Positions 15,159-24,049 are shown, counted from the stretch's first letter. The stretch is 50,912 bases of DNA from Pseudomonadota bacterium (GCA_023386885.1 JAEWIX010000050.1:1-50912), one strand, 5' to 3'. Notes: a model not told the origin generated them from the sequence alone. Made by a program: numbers and translations.

Positions 15159-15959
15159 CTAGGGCAGTCGGCGGGTGACCGCCATGAAGCGGCGGTTCGG
15201 GCCGGCGTGGAATTCGTGGGCGTCCACCGTCTCGATCAGCACGGCCAGCGTCTGCGCGCCGATGCTCGCCTGATGGTGATAGACCTCGGCGATGCCGTAA
15301 GCGGTGACGCAGCGGCGGTTCTTCGGCAGGCGGCTGTCGTCGTTCAGCACCATCGGCGCGCCGCCGTCGATGGCGAGCGTCAGCGTCATGCCGGTGACGA
15401 TGACGTCGCCATAGGTGCCGCGTCCGCCGGCGCCGTAACACGACGCCTTGCCAAGCGCCTTGTCAGTGATGGTAAGCGTCAGCTTGCGGCCGTCGGGCAG
15501 GGTGATCTCCTGCGCGGTCGCGAGCGGCTTGGGGTCCATCTGGTAGATGCCGATCTCGTCCAGCTCCATCGACGGCTTGCCGGGAAAGCGCGTCCCAACA
15601 TCGTGAATGAGCAGCGGATCGGTGATCAGCCGCGCCTTGCGCATCGCCTCGTTGCGCAATTCGGGCAGGTCGTGTCCTTCATCCTCGTTGCTTTTCATCG
15701 TGACGGGTGAGCCCTTGACGAAGGCATCGCGGCGCGTGTCGATGACCTCGATGCGTGCAAGATGCTCGAGCGAGTCGTAAAGCGTGGTGTATTGCTCGAA
15801 GGCAAAATGATTGCCGCTCGGCGAGAAGCCAATCACACGGCGCGCGGCGGCATCGCCTGCCATCGCGAACGGCGCATTACCGAGGGAGGCGCTGGCGACA
15901 ATGAGGGCAATGCGGGCGAAAGCGGCAAGCCGCTTCAAATGAGCGAATGTGTTTTGCAT
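15159..15959 (-). CDS. Secreted DUF2259 protein
   Basis: A 266-residue predicted exported protein. A signal peptide spans about residues 1-33 (hydrophobic core ARIALIVASASLG, then AMAG). The mature part opens with RRVIGFSPSGNHFAFEQY, the characteristic DUF2259 (PF10016) beginning, and later has HDVGTRF and AYGIAEVYHH. Two cysteines (SCYG and RRCVT) could form a disulphide. Function is unknown. I use ATG 15959; a GTG 12 codons earlier is possible but would displace the signal peptide. It is 116 bp upstream of purB on the same strand. Confidence 0.8.
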   Translation of the reverse strand: MQNTFAHLKRLAAFARIALIVASASLGNAPFAMAGDAAARRVIGFSPSGNHFAFEQYTTLYDSLEHLARIEVIDTRRDAFVKGSPVTMKSNEDEGHDLPELRNEAMRKARLITDPLLIHDVGTRFPGKPSMELDEIGIYQMDPKPLATAQEITLPDGRKLTLTITDKALGKASCYGAGGRGTYGDVIVTGMTLTLAIDGGAPMVLNDDSRLPKNRRCVTAYGIAEVYHHQASIGAQTLAVLIETVDAHEFHAGPNRRFMAVTRRLP

Positions 15960-16353
15960 GCCCGCTCTGTCGCGGCGTGCGGGAACAAAGTTCACGCGGT
16001 TTGGTGTTCACGAGTCTGTCGCGCGTGCCAGTGGATTCGTGTTCGCAGGCCGCATCTGAAACGATGTTCTTTCGCGTCGAAACCGAATTGAAACGCATCG
16101 GACATTTTCGCCCAATCATCGCGTTTCATGTTTCGTCATTGCGAGCGTAGCGAAGCAATCCAGTCCTTCTTCAAGAGTCTGGATTGCTTCGGAGTTCACG
16201 TTTCTTGCAATGACGGGGAAACGCGATTTTCAGAAATGATTTCGAAGATTGATTGAAGCGTTCGATACGTCGGGAATTTTGAGATGATGAGCTTTGCCAT
16301 GACGAATGCGGAACGATGACGCTTCTAACGCGCAACATGGATGCAACTCGCCG
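15960..16353. other. 394-bp gene-free interval
   Basis: This interval holds the palindromic repeat at 16134-16215. The rest shows no convincing ORF or RNA gene. The flanking genes are the DUF2259 protein and a small membrane protein, both on the minus strand. Confidence 0.6.
16134..16215. repeat. Palindromic repeat with CGTCATTGCGAG end
   Basis: The element opens with CGTCATTGCGAG and closes with TTGCAATGACG. Inside, CGAAGCAATCCAG (16151-16163) pairs with CTGGATTGCTTCG (16179-16191), a perfect 13-bp arm. This sequence type is familiar as an abundant intergenic repeat in Bradyrhizobium and Rhodopseudomonas relatives. Confidence 0.8.
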
Positions 16354-16788
16354 TTACGCGATTACGTCGTGCGTCGCCTTGCCACGCAGCCCCCACAACA
16401 GCAGGATCGATGCCACAATGATGGCAAGGCCGATCAAGACAAAGCCTGCGGTCACGAGAGCTTCCTGCCATTGTGCCGCTGAGTGGCCGGCCGCGCTGAT
16501 GGGAGAAAGCGCCGCGGTGCCAAGAATCGCGGCCATCGTCGTCACGGCCCAGTTGCCGTATGTCCCGCCGAGCAGTGTCCAGTAAGTTGTGGCACTTGCA
16601 CGGGGCGGGAGCCTGACTTCGTTCCAGACCGCACCAACGGCCAGCAGGAACGTGCCGTTCATGACGCCTTCCAGATGCGCGGCTAATCCCATCCGCACAT
16701 TCGTGAAGTGCTGTTCGGCGAGGCCGGTCAACAGCCCGATCAGAAACAAGGCCATTCCGTGAAAAAGCAGTCGCTGCCGGTAATTCAT
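16354..16788 (-). CDS. Four-helix membrane protein, hydroxylaminobenzene mutase/styrene-oxide isomerase-like
   Basis: A 144-residue protein with four clear membrane segments: HGMALFLIGLLTGLAE, GVMNGTFLLAVGAVW, WAVTTMAAILGTAAL and a long final helix. The segment MGLAAHLEGVMNGTFL, with a His before the second helix, together with the early RQRLLFHGM, recalls the small membrane isomerases typified by hydroxylaminobenzene mutase (HabB) and styrene-oxide isomerase. I assign this from remembered family pattern, not a search, so treat it as a hypothesis. ATG 16788 follows AAAGGGCGGGAA. No nitroarene or styrene genes adjoin it. Confidence 0.6.
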   Translation of the reverse strand: MNYRQRLLFHGMALFLIGLLTGLAEQHFTNVRMGLAAHLEGVMNGTFLLAVGAVWNEVRLPPRASATTYWTLLGGTYGNWAVTTMAAILGTAALSPISAAGHSAAQWQEALVTAGFVLIGLAIIVASILLLWGLRGKATHDVIA

Positions 16789-16877
16789 TTCCCGCCCTTT
16801 CAAATAACCAGACAATCAATGCCCGGATATTAGAAGGCGGCCGGAGGCGCGGCCAGCGGCTTTCGGGGGCGTGCTCC

Positions 16878-17579
16878 CTACACCATCTCGCCGCGCGCCG
16901 CCGCTGCCGCGTGGCGGATGGCGTCGATGTTGGCCTTGTAGCTCGCCTCGGTGCCGCCCTTGAACACGGCGGAGCCGGCGACCAGCGCGTTGGCGCCGGC
17001 GGCGGCGAGTTTCGCCGCGACATCCGGCACCACGCCGCCGTCCACTTCGATATCAATGGGCCGCCCGGCGAGCATCGCGCGCAAATCCGTCACCTTGTTG
17101 ATCATCGCCGGAATGAAAGCTTGTCCGCCGAAGCCAGGGTTGACCGACATCACCAGAACCAGATCGACGAGATCGAGCACGTATTCGATGGCGGACAGCG
17201 GCGTCGCCGGATTGAGCGAGACGCCGGCCTTCTTGCCGAGCGCGCGGATCGATTGCAGCGAGCGATGCAGATGCGGCCCGGCTTCGGCATGCACCGTGAT
17301 GTGGTCGCAGCCGGCCTTGGCGAAGGCTTCGAGATACGGATCGCACGGCGCGATCATCAGGTGCGCGTCGAAAATCTTCTTTGTGTAGGGCCGCATCGCC
17401 TTGATGACATCCGGGCCGTACGAAATGTTCGGGACGAAGTGGCCGTCCATCACATCGAGATGCATCCAGTCGGCGCCGGCCTGATCGACGGCGCGCACCT
17501 CTTCGCCGAGACGGGCGAAATCCGAGGCCAGGATCGACGGGGCGATCACCAGCGGACGCGGCGCAAACGGTTGGGACAT
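16878..17579 (-). CDS. rpe: Ribulose-phosphate 3-epimerase
   Basis: A 233-residue TIM-barrel enzyme interconverting ribulose-5-phosphate and xylulose-5-phosphate in the pentose phosphate and Calvin pathways. Motifs are IAPSILASDFARLGEE (residues 12-27), WMHLDVMDGHFVPN with metal-binding His and Asp, DAHLMI, MSVNPGFGGQAFI, and IEVDGGV. ATG 17579 matches the conserved N-terminus. The open frame extends upstream without similarity. No Calvin-cycle genes adjoin it in this window. Confidence 0.96.
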   Translation of the reverse strand: MSQPFAPRPLVIAPSILASDFARLGEEVRAVDQAGADWMHLDVMDGHFVPNISYGPDVIKAMRPYTKKIFDAHLMIAPCDPYLEAFAKAGCDHITVHAEAGPHLHRSLQSIRALGKKAGVSLNPATPLSAIEYVLDLVDLVLVMSVNPGFGGQAFIPAMINKVTDLRAMLAGRPIDIEVDGGVVPDVAAKLAAAGANALVAGSAVFKGGTEASYKANIDAIRHAAAAARGEMV

Positions 17580-17844
17580 AGGCAAGTTCCCGAATTCTCG
17601 ATGGAAGGATTGCGCTCCGGTATCACGCGCCGGGTGGCGGAGCAAATGGCGCCCTTTGGCAGGTCCATGCGGCGGCAAGGGATGCCGTCTCATTGGCGGC
17701 AAGGGCAGGATTTGCCGGGTAGTGCGACGACGGTGCGAGAAATTATCCAGAGATTACAAGGTGATTTGGCGCGGCACGCCGCTTGCTTTGATAACTGCCG
17801 GTAGGTGGTGTGCCGTCGCTGGCGGCGTTGTTGGGGGTAAGGAC

Positions 17845-18570
17845 ATGCTGGCTGCTCTGGGTGCCGTGTCCACGATTTTCGATGCGTTGAAGTCATTGTC
17901 GTCCTCGACCGCGACACCGTCGCAGGTAACGACGGGCTTCACGCAAAACACGACGGCGTTTTCGGCCACGACGACAACGTCGACGGCGACCAACGCACCG
18001 GTGATCTCAGGCGGTGGATCCACCGTTGGAAATCTGTCGCCGGATACACTGAACGCGCTGTTCGCGGCACAAGGCGAACCGCCGGTGAAAAGCAAGGCCG
18101 ATGCGCTGAGCGATCTGTTCGGGCTGCTTGACGCCGATGGCAGCGGCCGCATCAGCAAGTCCGAATTCGAAGGCGCGCTCGGCGCGGGCGGCACCAACAC
18201 GGCGGCAGCTGATCGCGTATTCGGCAAGCTGGATACCGATGGCGATGGCGCGGTGAGCGCCGACGAACTCGCCGCAGCACTGACGACGCCAAAAAAGAAG
18301 GACGATCACCGCCCTGAATCCGCCAGTGTCAATGATCCGTTGAAGAAGGCGCTGAGCGGCGCATCGACCACCACCACAAGCAATAGCGATGGCTCGGTTA
18401 CGACGACGGTGACATATGCCGATGGCTCCAAGGTGACGCTGACCTCACCGCCGAGCAATGCGGCATCGAACGCCGCAAGCTCGTCTTACAATTTCGTCGA
18501 GCGGGCGATCCAGCGTCAGGCGCAGGCGATCTCCGCATCGGCCGCTGCATCGGTATCGGTGAGCGCCTGA
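17845..18570 (+). CDS. EF-hand calcium-binding protein, Ser/Thr-rich
   Basis: A 241-residue protein with two canonical 12-residue EF-hand loops, DADGSGRISKSE (96-107) and DTDGDGAVSADE (130-141), so it should bind two Ca2+. The flanking regions are low-complexity: Thr/Ser/Ala-rich at 20-60 and 171-200, with an Ala/Ser-rich end. No classical signal peptide is seen; the first 20 residues form an amphipathic helix. Location (cytoplasm or non-classical export) is unresolved. ATG 17845 follows GGGGGTAAGGAC. The next gene encodes an outer-membrane barrel, but a 160-bp gap argues against tight coupling. Confidence 0.85.
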   Translation: MLAALGAVSTIFDALKSLSSSTATPSQVTTGFTQNTTAFSATTTTSTATNAPVISGGGSTVGNLSPDTLNALFAAQGEPPVKSKADALSDLFGLLDADGSGRISKSEFEGALGAGGTNTAAADRVFGKLDTDGDGAVSADELAAALTTPKKKDDHRPESASVNDPLKKALSGASTTTTSNSDGSVTTTVTYADGSKVTLTSPPSNAASNAASSSYNFVERAIQRQAQAISASAAASVSVSA

Positions 18571-18730
18571 TTCATCCGTGAGCGTTGTTGAATCAACGTT
18601 TTGGTGCGGTACGCTTAGGCGCTCGATCTCCGTAGCAATTCTCAATTCGGCCGCGCCTGGCCTGGATTTCATATTTCGCTAACCATACACGCCAGTAATC
18701 GATCTCGCATGCAAGTATTGCGAGGGTCGA

Positions 18731-19927
18731 ATGCAGGACATACAAGTATTAATGACAGTATTTCTACTGACGGCGGCGAGCGCCGCCCACGCTGCGGACA
18801 CCGTCTCGCCGTCCAGCCAGAACGACTTTGCCGCATCACTCCTGCTGCGCGGCGGCTACGACACCAATCCGGAATTTTCTTCCGGCAATGGCATCGGCGG
18901 CAGCGCCCTTGTCGGTACGGAGACCGCGTTGGCGGCGGGGCGCAAGACCGGCAACGCGACCATCGGCGTGGCCGCGGAAGCCGGCACCGTTCGTTACGCC
19001 AATCCGGAGGCGACGCCGACGCAGCGCGGCAAGGTGATCCTGCGCGGCTCTCTCGGCGACGACAGCCTGAAACTGAGTTCGACCACCACCATCGCGGATG
19101 TCGCGAGCTACAACCTGCGTTCGTCCGATCTTGGTCAGGCGCTGAAACTGGAAGGCATGGTCGATCAGTTCAAGCTGTTCGTGACCGCCGAAGGCGGACG
19201 CTCCCGCCTCAACCAGACCAACGCCATTTTCCAAGATTTTCTGCCGTCGCCACATCAGTTCCTGCGCGCTGCCATCGTGCCGGGCATCAGCCTGGTGCGC
19301 GGCAAGGGAGAGGTGGGCGTGTCGGTCAATCTCTCGGCGCGGCGCTATCACGACGAACTCGACGATTTCGGCTATCGTCGCGACAACGAGCGCGTGCAGC
19401 CTTTCGTGTTCGCGAAATACAGCGGCGAATCCGTAACGGCATTCGGATCGATATCGCGGCTCTACGGCAAGTGGCATGATGTCGATTTCAGCGACGTCGA
19501 TCGTTTGCTGTTCGATGCCAACGTCAGTTGGCGCGAAAAGCCTTTCAAAATGGACCTTATGGCCACCCGCCGCGCGTCGGAAACCACCTTTCCGATCTCG
19601 CCGATCACCATCGATACGATCTATTCGGCGAAGGCGTCATGGACCATCGATCCGAAATGGACGGTGGCGGCTTCGCTCGGTTACGCCGACACCGAATATC
19701 TCGATTCCCCGTTCGTTGCGCGCACGCTGACCTATGGCATCGGCGTTACGCGCGACCTCGGTGACGATCTCACTTTCGGCGTCGACCTGACGCGCGCGCA
19801 GGGCACCTTGATCTCCGGCGCGCGCGCCGATGCGTTGATCGTGATGACGTCGCTGACCAAGAAATTTTTGCCGCTCGCGAAAGTAGCGGAATTGCCGACG
19901 CCGCTGCACGGCGCGGTGGCGCGATAG
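18731..19927 (+). CDS. Outer-membrane beta-barrel protein
   Basis: A 398-residue protein with a signal peptide (MQDIQVLMTVFLLTAASAAHA, cleavage near residue 22). The mature sequence is built from alternating amphipathic beta strands; the strand LLLRGGYDTNPEF near the start is typical of BBP2-like outer-membrane barrels common in Rhizobiales. It has no plug or peptidase motif. Role unknown: a structural porin-like or export-associated barrel is possible. ATG 18731 follows GAGGGTCGA. The C-terminus (VAR) lacks the classical terminal Phe, so BAM recognition would be atypical. Confidence 0.72.
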   Translation: MQDIQVLMTVFLLTAASAAHAADTVSPSSQNDFAASLLLRGGYDTNPEFSSGNGIGGSALVGTETALAAGRKTGNATIGVAAEAGTVRYANPEATPTQRGKVILRGSLGDDSLKLSSTTTIADVASYNLRSSDLGQALKLEGMVDQFKLFVTAEGGRSRLNQTNAIFQDFLPSPHQFLRAAIVPGISLVRGKGEVGVSVNLSARRYHDELDDFGYRRDNERVQPFVFAKYSGESVTAFGSISRLYGKWHDVDFSDVDRLLFDANVSWREKPFKMDLMATRRASETTFPISPITIDTIYSAKASWTIDPKWTVAASLGYADTEYLDSPFVARTLTYGIGVTRDLGDDLTFGVDLTRAQGTLISGARADALIVMTSLTKKFLPLAKVAELPTPLHGAVAR

Positions 19928-19984
19928 TCCGGGTAGCAGAAACAGAAGTGCGGGCGGGGAGGTCCCCGTCCGCGGTCACAAGTG

Positions 19985-20266
19985 TCAGTAGCAGCCGCAG
20001 CCGCCGTGTCCGCCGCCGAGCAGCCCGCCCAGCAGACGGCCCTTGCCGAGCACCGCGCCGAGCACGCCGTTCTTGCCGGTCGCCACCGAGACGTTGGTGA
20101 CCAGCGCGCTGCGGCCGTTGAGCAGCCCCAGCACACCGCCGTGTCCCGACAGGACATTGGCGCCGATGGCGATGCCATGTCCGCCGCGGCCATGGCCGCC
20201 GCCAGCCAAAGCCGGTGCGCTGGCGAGCGTGGTGGCGAGTGCGGCGAGAACCAGAATTTTCTTCAT
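19985..20266 (-). CDS. Small secreted Gly-rich protein with Cys-Gly-Cys tail
   Basis: A 93-residue protein with a textbook signal peptide (MKKILVLAALATTLASAPALA, cleavage after residue 21). The mature part is Gly- and His-rich (GGGHGRGGHG), has a central IGANVLSGHGGVLGLLNG, and closes with LGGLLGGGHGG followed by CGCY. The two terminal cysteines and His could bind metal or form a cross-link. No family is recognised. ATG 20266 follows GTGGAGAAACGTC, a good ribosome site. Upstream is an AT-rich stretch with possible promoter boxes. The overlapping long ORF in another frame is Arg-rich and is rejected. Confidence 0.72.
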   Translation of the reverse strand: MKKILVLAALATTLASAPALAGGGHGRGGHGIAIGANVLSGHGGVLGLLNGRSALVTNVSVATGKNGVLGAVLGKGRLLGGLLGGGHGGCGCY

Positions 20267-20588
20267 GACGTTTCTCCACTGTTTTGATCATGCTCACAAG
20301 CGAGCACGGGAGAAGCATTCGCGTATCGACAGCGGCCTGCAATCTATACTATAAACTAACCTTAAATCTGGCGTGAAATTGCGTATGAATACTTATATAT
20401 ACTTACAAGATTGCTGCGCGCCGTCGGTGGAAAACCTGAGGTGACTTCCGAGATAACGGCATCCATGGCCTCGGGATTCCTGCGGCAAAAGGGTGTTCGT
20501 TTGCTGTTGCGATTGCGGCGCGCGAAATCGGATTCGGAAAGCCCGGTTTGCGATATTTATCCACGCGCGGAAGTCACCGTCGAACACC
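20267..20588. other. 322-bp gene-free interval with AT-rich core
   Basis: From about 20336 to 20412 the sequence is visibly AT-rich, with several TATAGT/TATATA runs on either strand, unlike its GC-rich surroundings. It is the likely promoter region of the small secreted protein on the minus strand. No credible ORF was found. Confidence 0.5.
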
Positions 20589-20795
20589 TCATTCGTGACG
20601 CGCGATCTCGCGATAGTGGTAGCGATCGCGAATGTCGCGATTGAAAAATCCGCCGCGCGAGTCGGCGCGTGTGAAGGCATCGAATACGTCGGACGGTACG
20701 TTGTCGTAGACATAGCGGCGGCCGCTGACGAAGGTGATCGTCAGGCGGCACGACGTCTCGTCATAACTGAAATCACGGATCGCCGTGGATGGCAT
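20589..20795 (-). CDS. KTSC domain protein
   Basis: A 68-residue protein matching the KTSC family (PF13619): STAIRDFSYDETSCRLTITF, SGRRYVYDNVP, then FTRADSRGGFFNRDIRDRY. These small domains are named for residues related to lysyl-tRNA synthetase C-termini, and function is unknown. ATG 20795 gives the typical MPSTAIR beginning; a GTG three codons upstream is equally open and neither has a strong ribosome site. It lies between the S58 peptidase and the Gly-rich protein, both on the same strand. Confidence 0.82.
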   Translation of the reverse strand: MPSTAIRDFSYDETSCRLTITFVSGRRYVYDNVPSDVFDAFTRADSRGGFFNRDIRDRYHYREIARHE

Positions 20796-20902
20796 GACGC
20801 GCACCGGTTTGCTTCAGACCGGTAACGCTTTCGGCGATGGTTTGTTGCCGGACCTTTCGTTCGCGAATAACAACCAACCGGTTCGATCTGGTCCGGTTCG
20901 GC

Positions 20903-21904
20903 TTATCGTTTGGCGAAGCGATCCTTCCATGCCGGCAGCGCGCCGGGAAACGGCAGGGCGGTTGCTTCATAAACGCCGCGCGCGATGGCACGCGCCACCA
21001 CATTGGCGGCGGCGGTGCCGAGTTCGGTGAGGCCGTAGAGCGGATCGATCGGCTTCGCGCCGGTTGCGGCGGCGAACACCAGATCGCCGTCGAGCGGCGC
21101 GTGGACCGGATAGATCGCGCGAGCGAATCCGGTCTGCGCCGACATCGCCAGCCGCTGTGCCTGCGCCTTGGTGAGCAGGGCGTCGGTGACCACCGCGACC
21201 AGCGTGGTGTTCTCGATGGCGGTCGCGGTCGTCGCGCCCTTGACGCGCATCGCGCGCATGTCGTCCGTGAATGTTGCGGGCATGGCGTGGCCGCCGAACT
21301 CGTTGCCGATCTCATAGGGCGCCGACCAGAACCACGGGCCGTCGCCGACCGTGACGCTGCCGACCGCATTGACCACCGCGAGCGCGGCGACGCGAACGCC
21401 GTTCGGCAATTCCGCCGACGCCGATCCGAGTCCGCCCTTGAAGTTCGCGGTGGTGGCACCGAAGCCAGCGCCGACGGTGCCGAGCGCGAAGTCGTTGCCG
21501 GCGGCGCTTGCGGCCGCATAGCCGAGATCGCGATAGGGCGAGAAGCGGCCCCACTTCTTGTTGCCGCCGTTGAGGAGGTCGAACACGATGGCGCCGGGCA
21601 CGATCGGGATCACCGCGTCTGCAATGGCGAAGCCGCGGCCCTGTTCAGCGAGCCAGCCCTGCATGCCGCCGGCGGCATCGAGGCCGAAGGCGGAGCCGCC
21701 GGCAAGCGCGATGCCGTCGATACCGTCCACGGTGTTGACCGGATCGAGCAGGGCGCTGTCGCGGGTGCCAGGGCCGCCGCCGCGAATGTCCAGCGAGGCC
21801 ACCGCCGGCTTCTCGAACAGGATGGCGGTGACGCCGGAGGCGAGCGCGGCGTCGTGCGCGTGACCGACGCGCACACCGGCGATATCGGTGAGAAGATTCT
21901 TCAT
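20903..21904 (-). CDS. P1/S58 family peptidase (DmpA-like aminopeptidase)
   Basis: A 333-residue peptidase of family S58 (PF03576), an N-terminal nucleophile-type hydrolase that self-cleaves into two chains; relatives hydrolyse D- or beta-amino-acid peptides. Family marks are GVRVGHAHD near the N-terminus, VDGIDGIALAGGSAFGLDAA, GTVGAGFGATTANFKGGLG, and ENTTLVAVVTDALLTK, where the Asn-Thr bond is the probable autocleavage site. It ends with DGDLVFAAATG and an Arg/Lys tail. ATG 21904 follows AAGGACGCCGCAGC; the longer frame upstream is not similar. No signal peptide. Confidence 0.88.
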   Translation of the reverse strand: MKNLLTDIAGVRVGHAHDAALASGVTAILFEKPAVASLDIRGGGPGTRDSALLDPVNTVDGIDGIALAGGSAFGLDAAGGMQGWLAEQGRGFAIADAVIPIVPGAIVFDLLNGGNKKWGRFSPYRDLGYAAASAAGNDFALGTVGAGFGATTANFKGGLGSASAELPNGVRVAALAVVNAVGSVTVGDGPWFWSAPYEIGNEFGGHAMPATFTDDMRAMRVKGATTATAIENTTLVAVVTDALLTKAQAQRLAMSAQTGFARAIYPVHAPLDGDLVFAAATGAKPIDPLYGLTELGTAAANVVARAIARGVYEATALPFPGALPAWKDRFAKR

Positions 21905-22226
21905 GCTGCGGCGTCCTTCGTCTGCTGCGTTCGGCGGCATCGGTGAATGATCGTTTGATTCCGGCATCCATGTTTTCGGCAAGGATGGATTGCCGGGTCA
22001 AGTCCGACAATACCGCAGCAGCGACCATCGCGCTGGACCTCGCGCCGGTATTCCCATCGCGCTCACACGGGTTGTCTTCGCGCGGCCCGCCGAATAGATT
22101 GGGCGCATGATGTTCATGTCCACGTTCTTCCCGCTGATCTGACTGGCCTGTTCCGTGCCGGCGCGTAAGCGTCGATCAGCTTGATCGGCCCTGCGAATGC
22201 AGCGGCCTCTGAAGAATGGACAAAAA
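21905..22226. other. 322-bp gene-free interval
   Basis: This is the gap between divergent peptidase and dioxygenase genes. It contains an imperfect hairpin at 21961-21996 and otherwise no ORF or motif I can support. Confidence 0.5.
21961..21996. repeat. Small imperfect palindrome
   Basis: CCGGCATCCAT (21961-21971) pairs with ATGGATTGCCGG (21985-21996) with one bulge. The following CGGGTCAAGTCC resembles the common Nitrobacteraceae intergenic repeat wording. Confidence 0.4.
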
Positions 22227-23012
22227 ATGCCTGCGACTGAACACACCAGCCTGAGCGCGGCTCAGGTCGAACATTTCATCGATGCCGGTTTCGTCAAACT
22301 CGAAGACGCCTTTTCCGCCGATCTGGCGCAACGGTGCCGCGACGAATTATGGACGGACATCGGGCTTTCGCCCGACAGGCCGGACGACTGGACGCAGCCC
22401 GTCATTCGCGTGGGCTTCAAGACGTCATCGCCGTTCCTTGAAGCCGCGAACACGCCGCGACTGCGCGGCGCCTATGATGGACTGGTCGGTGGCGGACGCT
22501 GGCAGGCGCCACGCGGCCTCGGGACTTTTCCGATCCGCTTTCCGTCGCCCGAGTCGCCTGGCGACGATGGTTGGCACGTCGATATGAGTTTCGGAATCGA
22601 CAATCCCGATTTCATGGAATGGCGTGCGAACGTGAGAAGCAGCGGGCGCGCGTTGCTGATGCTTTTCCTGTTGTCGGATGTCGGGCCTGACGATGCGCCG
22701 ACCCGCATCCGCAAGAACTCTCACGCGGCGATCGCGCGACAGTTGCTGCCGCACGGTGATACGGGCCTGACGCTTCGGGAACTTGCCGCCGATGGATTTG
22801 CGTCCACGGAAGGCTGTGAGGTCGTCCCGGCGACGGGAAGGGCAGGCACCGTTTATCTGTGCCATCCCTTCATCGTGCACGCCGCGCAACCGCACCGCGG
22901 AACGCAGCCGCGCTTCATCGCGCAACCGCCGTTGTTGCCGACCGGCGAGTTCGATCCGGCGTTGCCGCCATCGTCGGTTCAGGTTGCAATCCGGAAGGCA
23001 TGCGGGCTTTGA
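22227..23012 (+). CDS. Phytanoyl-CoA dioxygenase (PhyH)-like Fe(II)/2-oxoglutarate oxygenase
   Basis: A 261-residue protein with the PhyH-type double-stranded helix. The iron triad is visible as GWHVDM (H117, D119) and a distal His in PFIVHAAQ (H218), with R229 eleven residues later suited to bind 2-oxoglutarate. The N-terminal HFIDAGFVKLEDAFS helix-strand is typical of the family. The substrate is unknown. ATG 22227 follows GAAGAATGGACAAAA; the ATG ten codons upstream has no ribosome site. It is single, divergent from the peptidase, and followed by a hairpin at 23130. Confidence 0.8.
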   Translation: MPATEHTSLSAAQVEHFIDAGFVKLEDAFSADLAQRCRDELWTDIGLSPDRPDDWTQPVIRVGFKTSSPFLEAANTPRLRGAYDGLVGGGRWQAPRGLGTFPIRFPSPESPGDDGWHVDMSFGIDNPDFMEWRANVRSSGRALLMLFLLSDVGPDDAPTRIRKNSHAAIARQLLPHGDTGLTLRELAADGFASTEGCEVVPATGRAGTVYLCHPFIVHAAQPHRGTQPRFIAQPPLLPTGEFDPALPPSSVQVAIRKACGL

Positions 23013-23129
23013 GGTGGTGATGTTGCGGCAAGCCGTGACTGAACCGTGTTGATAACGACATGGATGACCGGGGCGTCGCGTTTGCAGCGCTGCCGTGCTG
23101 CGGCGGCTGGCCCGGCCATGACAGACAGC

Positions 23130-23160
23130 GGCCACAGCGCCCGAAAGGGCGTCTGTGGCC
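23130..23160 (+). terminator. Strong hairpin after the PhyH-like gene
   Basis: GGCCACAGCGCCC (23130-23142) pairs with GGGCGTCTGTGGCC (23147-23160) around a GAAA tetraloop with one bulge. No T-run follows, so it may be a repeat or a factor-dependent terminator. It is 117 bases past the stop. Confidence 0.5.
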
Positions 23161-23273
23161 GGTCACTTCATTATAACATTTGCGAGAGGGCCCGCCGAAA
23201 CGGTGGGTGAGGTCCCGGAATTGGACCGGCGCGCCCTTGCATCCTGCGGCATCGCCGGTGCAATTAGCCCATC

Positions 23274-24008
23274 ATGATCCATGACGTCACCTTGCCGGCC
23301 GCGCTGATCGCCGGCCTCATCAGTTTCCTGTCGCCTTGCGTGTTGCCGCTGGTGCCGCCGTATCTGGTCTATCTGACCGGCGCGACCATCGAGCAGGTCG
23401 CCGACGACGAGACGCCGGAAGCCTCCAAGCGCAGCATCATGCTGTCGGCCCTGCTGTTCGTGCTGGGCTTCTCCACGGTGTTCGTGGCGCTCGGCGCCAG
23501 CGCCAGCCTGATCGGCGGATTGATCCGCGCGTGGTCGGCGCAACTGTCGATCATCGCCGGCATCGTCATCATCGTCATGGGCCTGCATTTCCTCGGGCTG
23601 ACGCGGATCGGCTTCCTGATGCGGGAAGGGCGGCTGTCGATGTCGAAGCCGATCGGCTTGTGGGGCGCCTACATCATGGGGCTCGCGTTCGCCTTCGGCT
23701 GGACGCCGTGCATCGGGCCTATCCTCGCCGCCATTCTTTCGGTTGCCGCCACCGAGGCCACGGTGGCGAAGGGCGCGGGGCTGCTCGCGGTCTATTCCGC
23801 CGGGCTCGGCATTCCGTTCCTGCTGGCGGCGCTGATGATCGAGCAGTTCTCCAGCCTGTTCGCGCGGATGAAACGGCACCTCCACGTCATCGAGAAGGTG
23901 ATGGGCGTGCTGATGGTGATCACCGGCATCGCGTTCCTCACCGGCTCGATCACCTGGCTGAGCATCTGGCTGCTGGAGACATTCCCGGCGCTTGCGAATT
24001 TCGGGTGA
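23274..24008 (+). CDS. ccdA: Cytochrome c biogenesis protein CcdA
   Basis: A 244-residue inner-membrane protein of the CcdA/DsbD-beta family with six hydrophobic helices. It carries reducing equivalents from cytoplasmic thioredoxin to periplasmic thiol proteins used in cytochrome c maturation. The redox cysteines are in LSPCVLPLVP (C22, helix 1) and WTPCIGP (C146, helix 4), with conserved prolines. ATG 23274 matches the family N-terminus, but its ribosome site is weak. No ccm genes adjoin. It ends 54 bp from convergent DUF2270, with a hairpin between. Confidence 0.93.
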   Translation: MIHDVTLPAALIAGLISFLSPCVLPLVPPYLVYLTGATIEQVADDETPEASKRSIMLSALLFVLGFSTVFVALGASASLIGGLIRAWSAQLSIIAGIVIIVMGLHFLGLTRIGFLMREGRLSMSKPIGLWGAYIMGLAFAFGWTPCIGPILAAILSVAATEATVAKGAGLLAVYSAGLGIPFLLAALMIEQFSSLFARMKRHLHVIEKVMGVLMVITGIAFLTGSITWLSIWLLETFPALANFG

Positions 24009-24029
24009 GGCAAAGCATTTGATTTTGTC

Positions 24030-24049
24030 GTCCCTGCGAAGGCAGGGAC
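24030..24049. terminator. Perfect palindrome between convergent ccdA and DUF2270
   Basis: GTCCCTGC (24030-24037) and GCAGGGAC (24042-24049) form an 8-bp stem with a GAAG loop. The wording (CCCTGCGAAGGCAGGGACCCA) is of a recurrent intergenic type in these bacteria; it probably ends transcription from both sides. Confidence 0.55.

Noticed and set aside
20411..20644. 77-codon + strand ORF overlapping the KTSC gene
   Set aside because: No ribosome site or family similarity, and it runs over the well-supported KTSC coding region.
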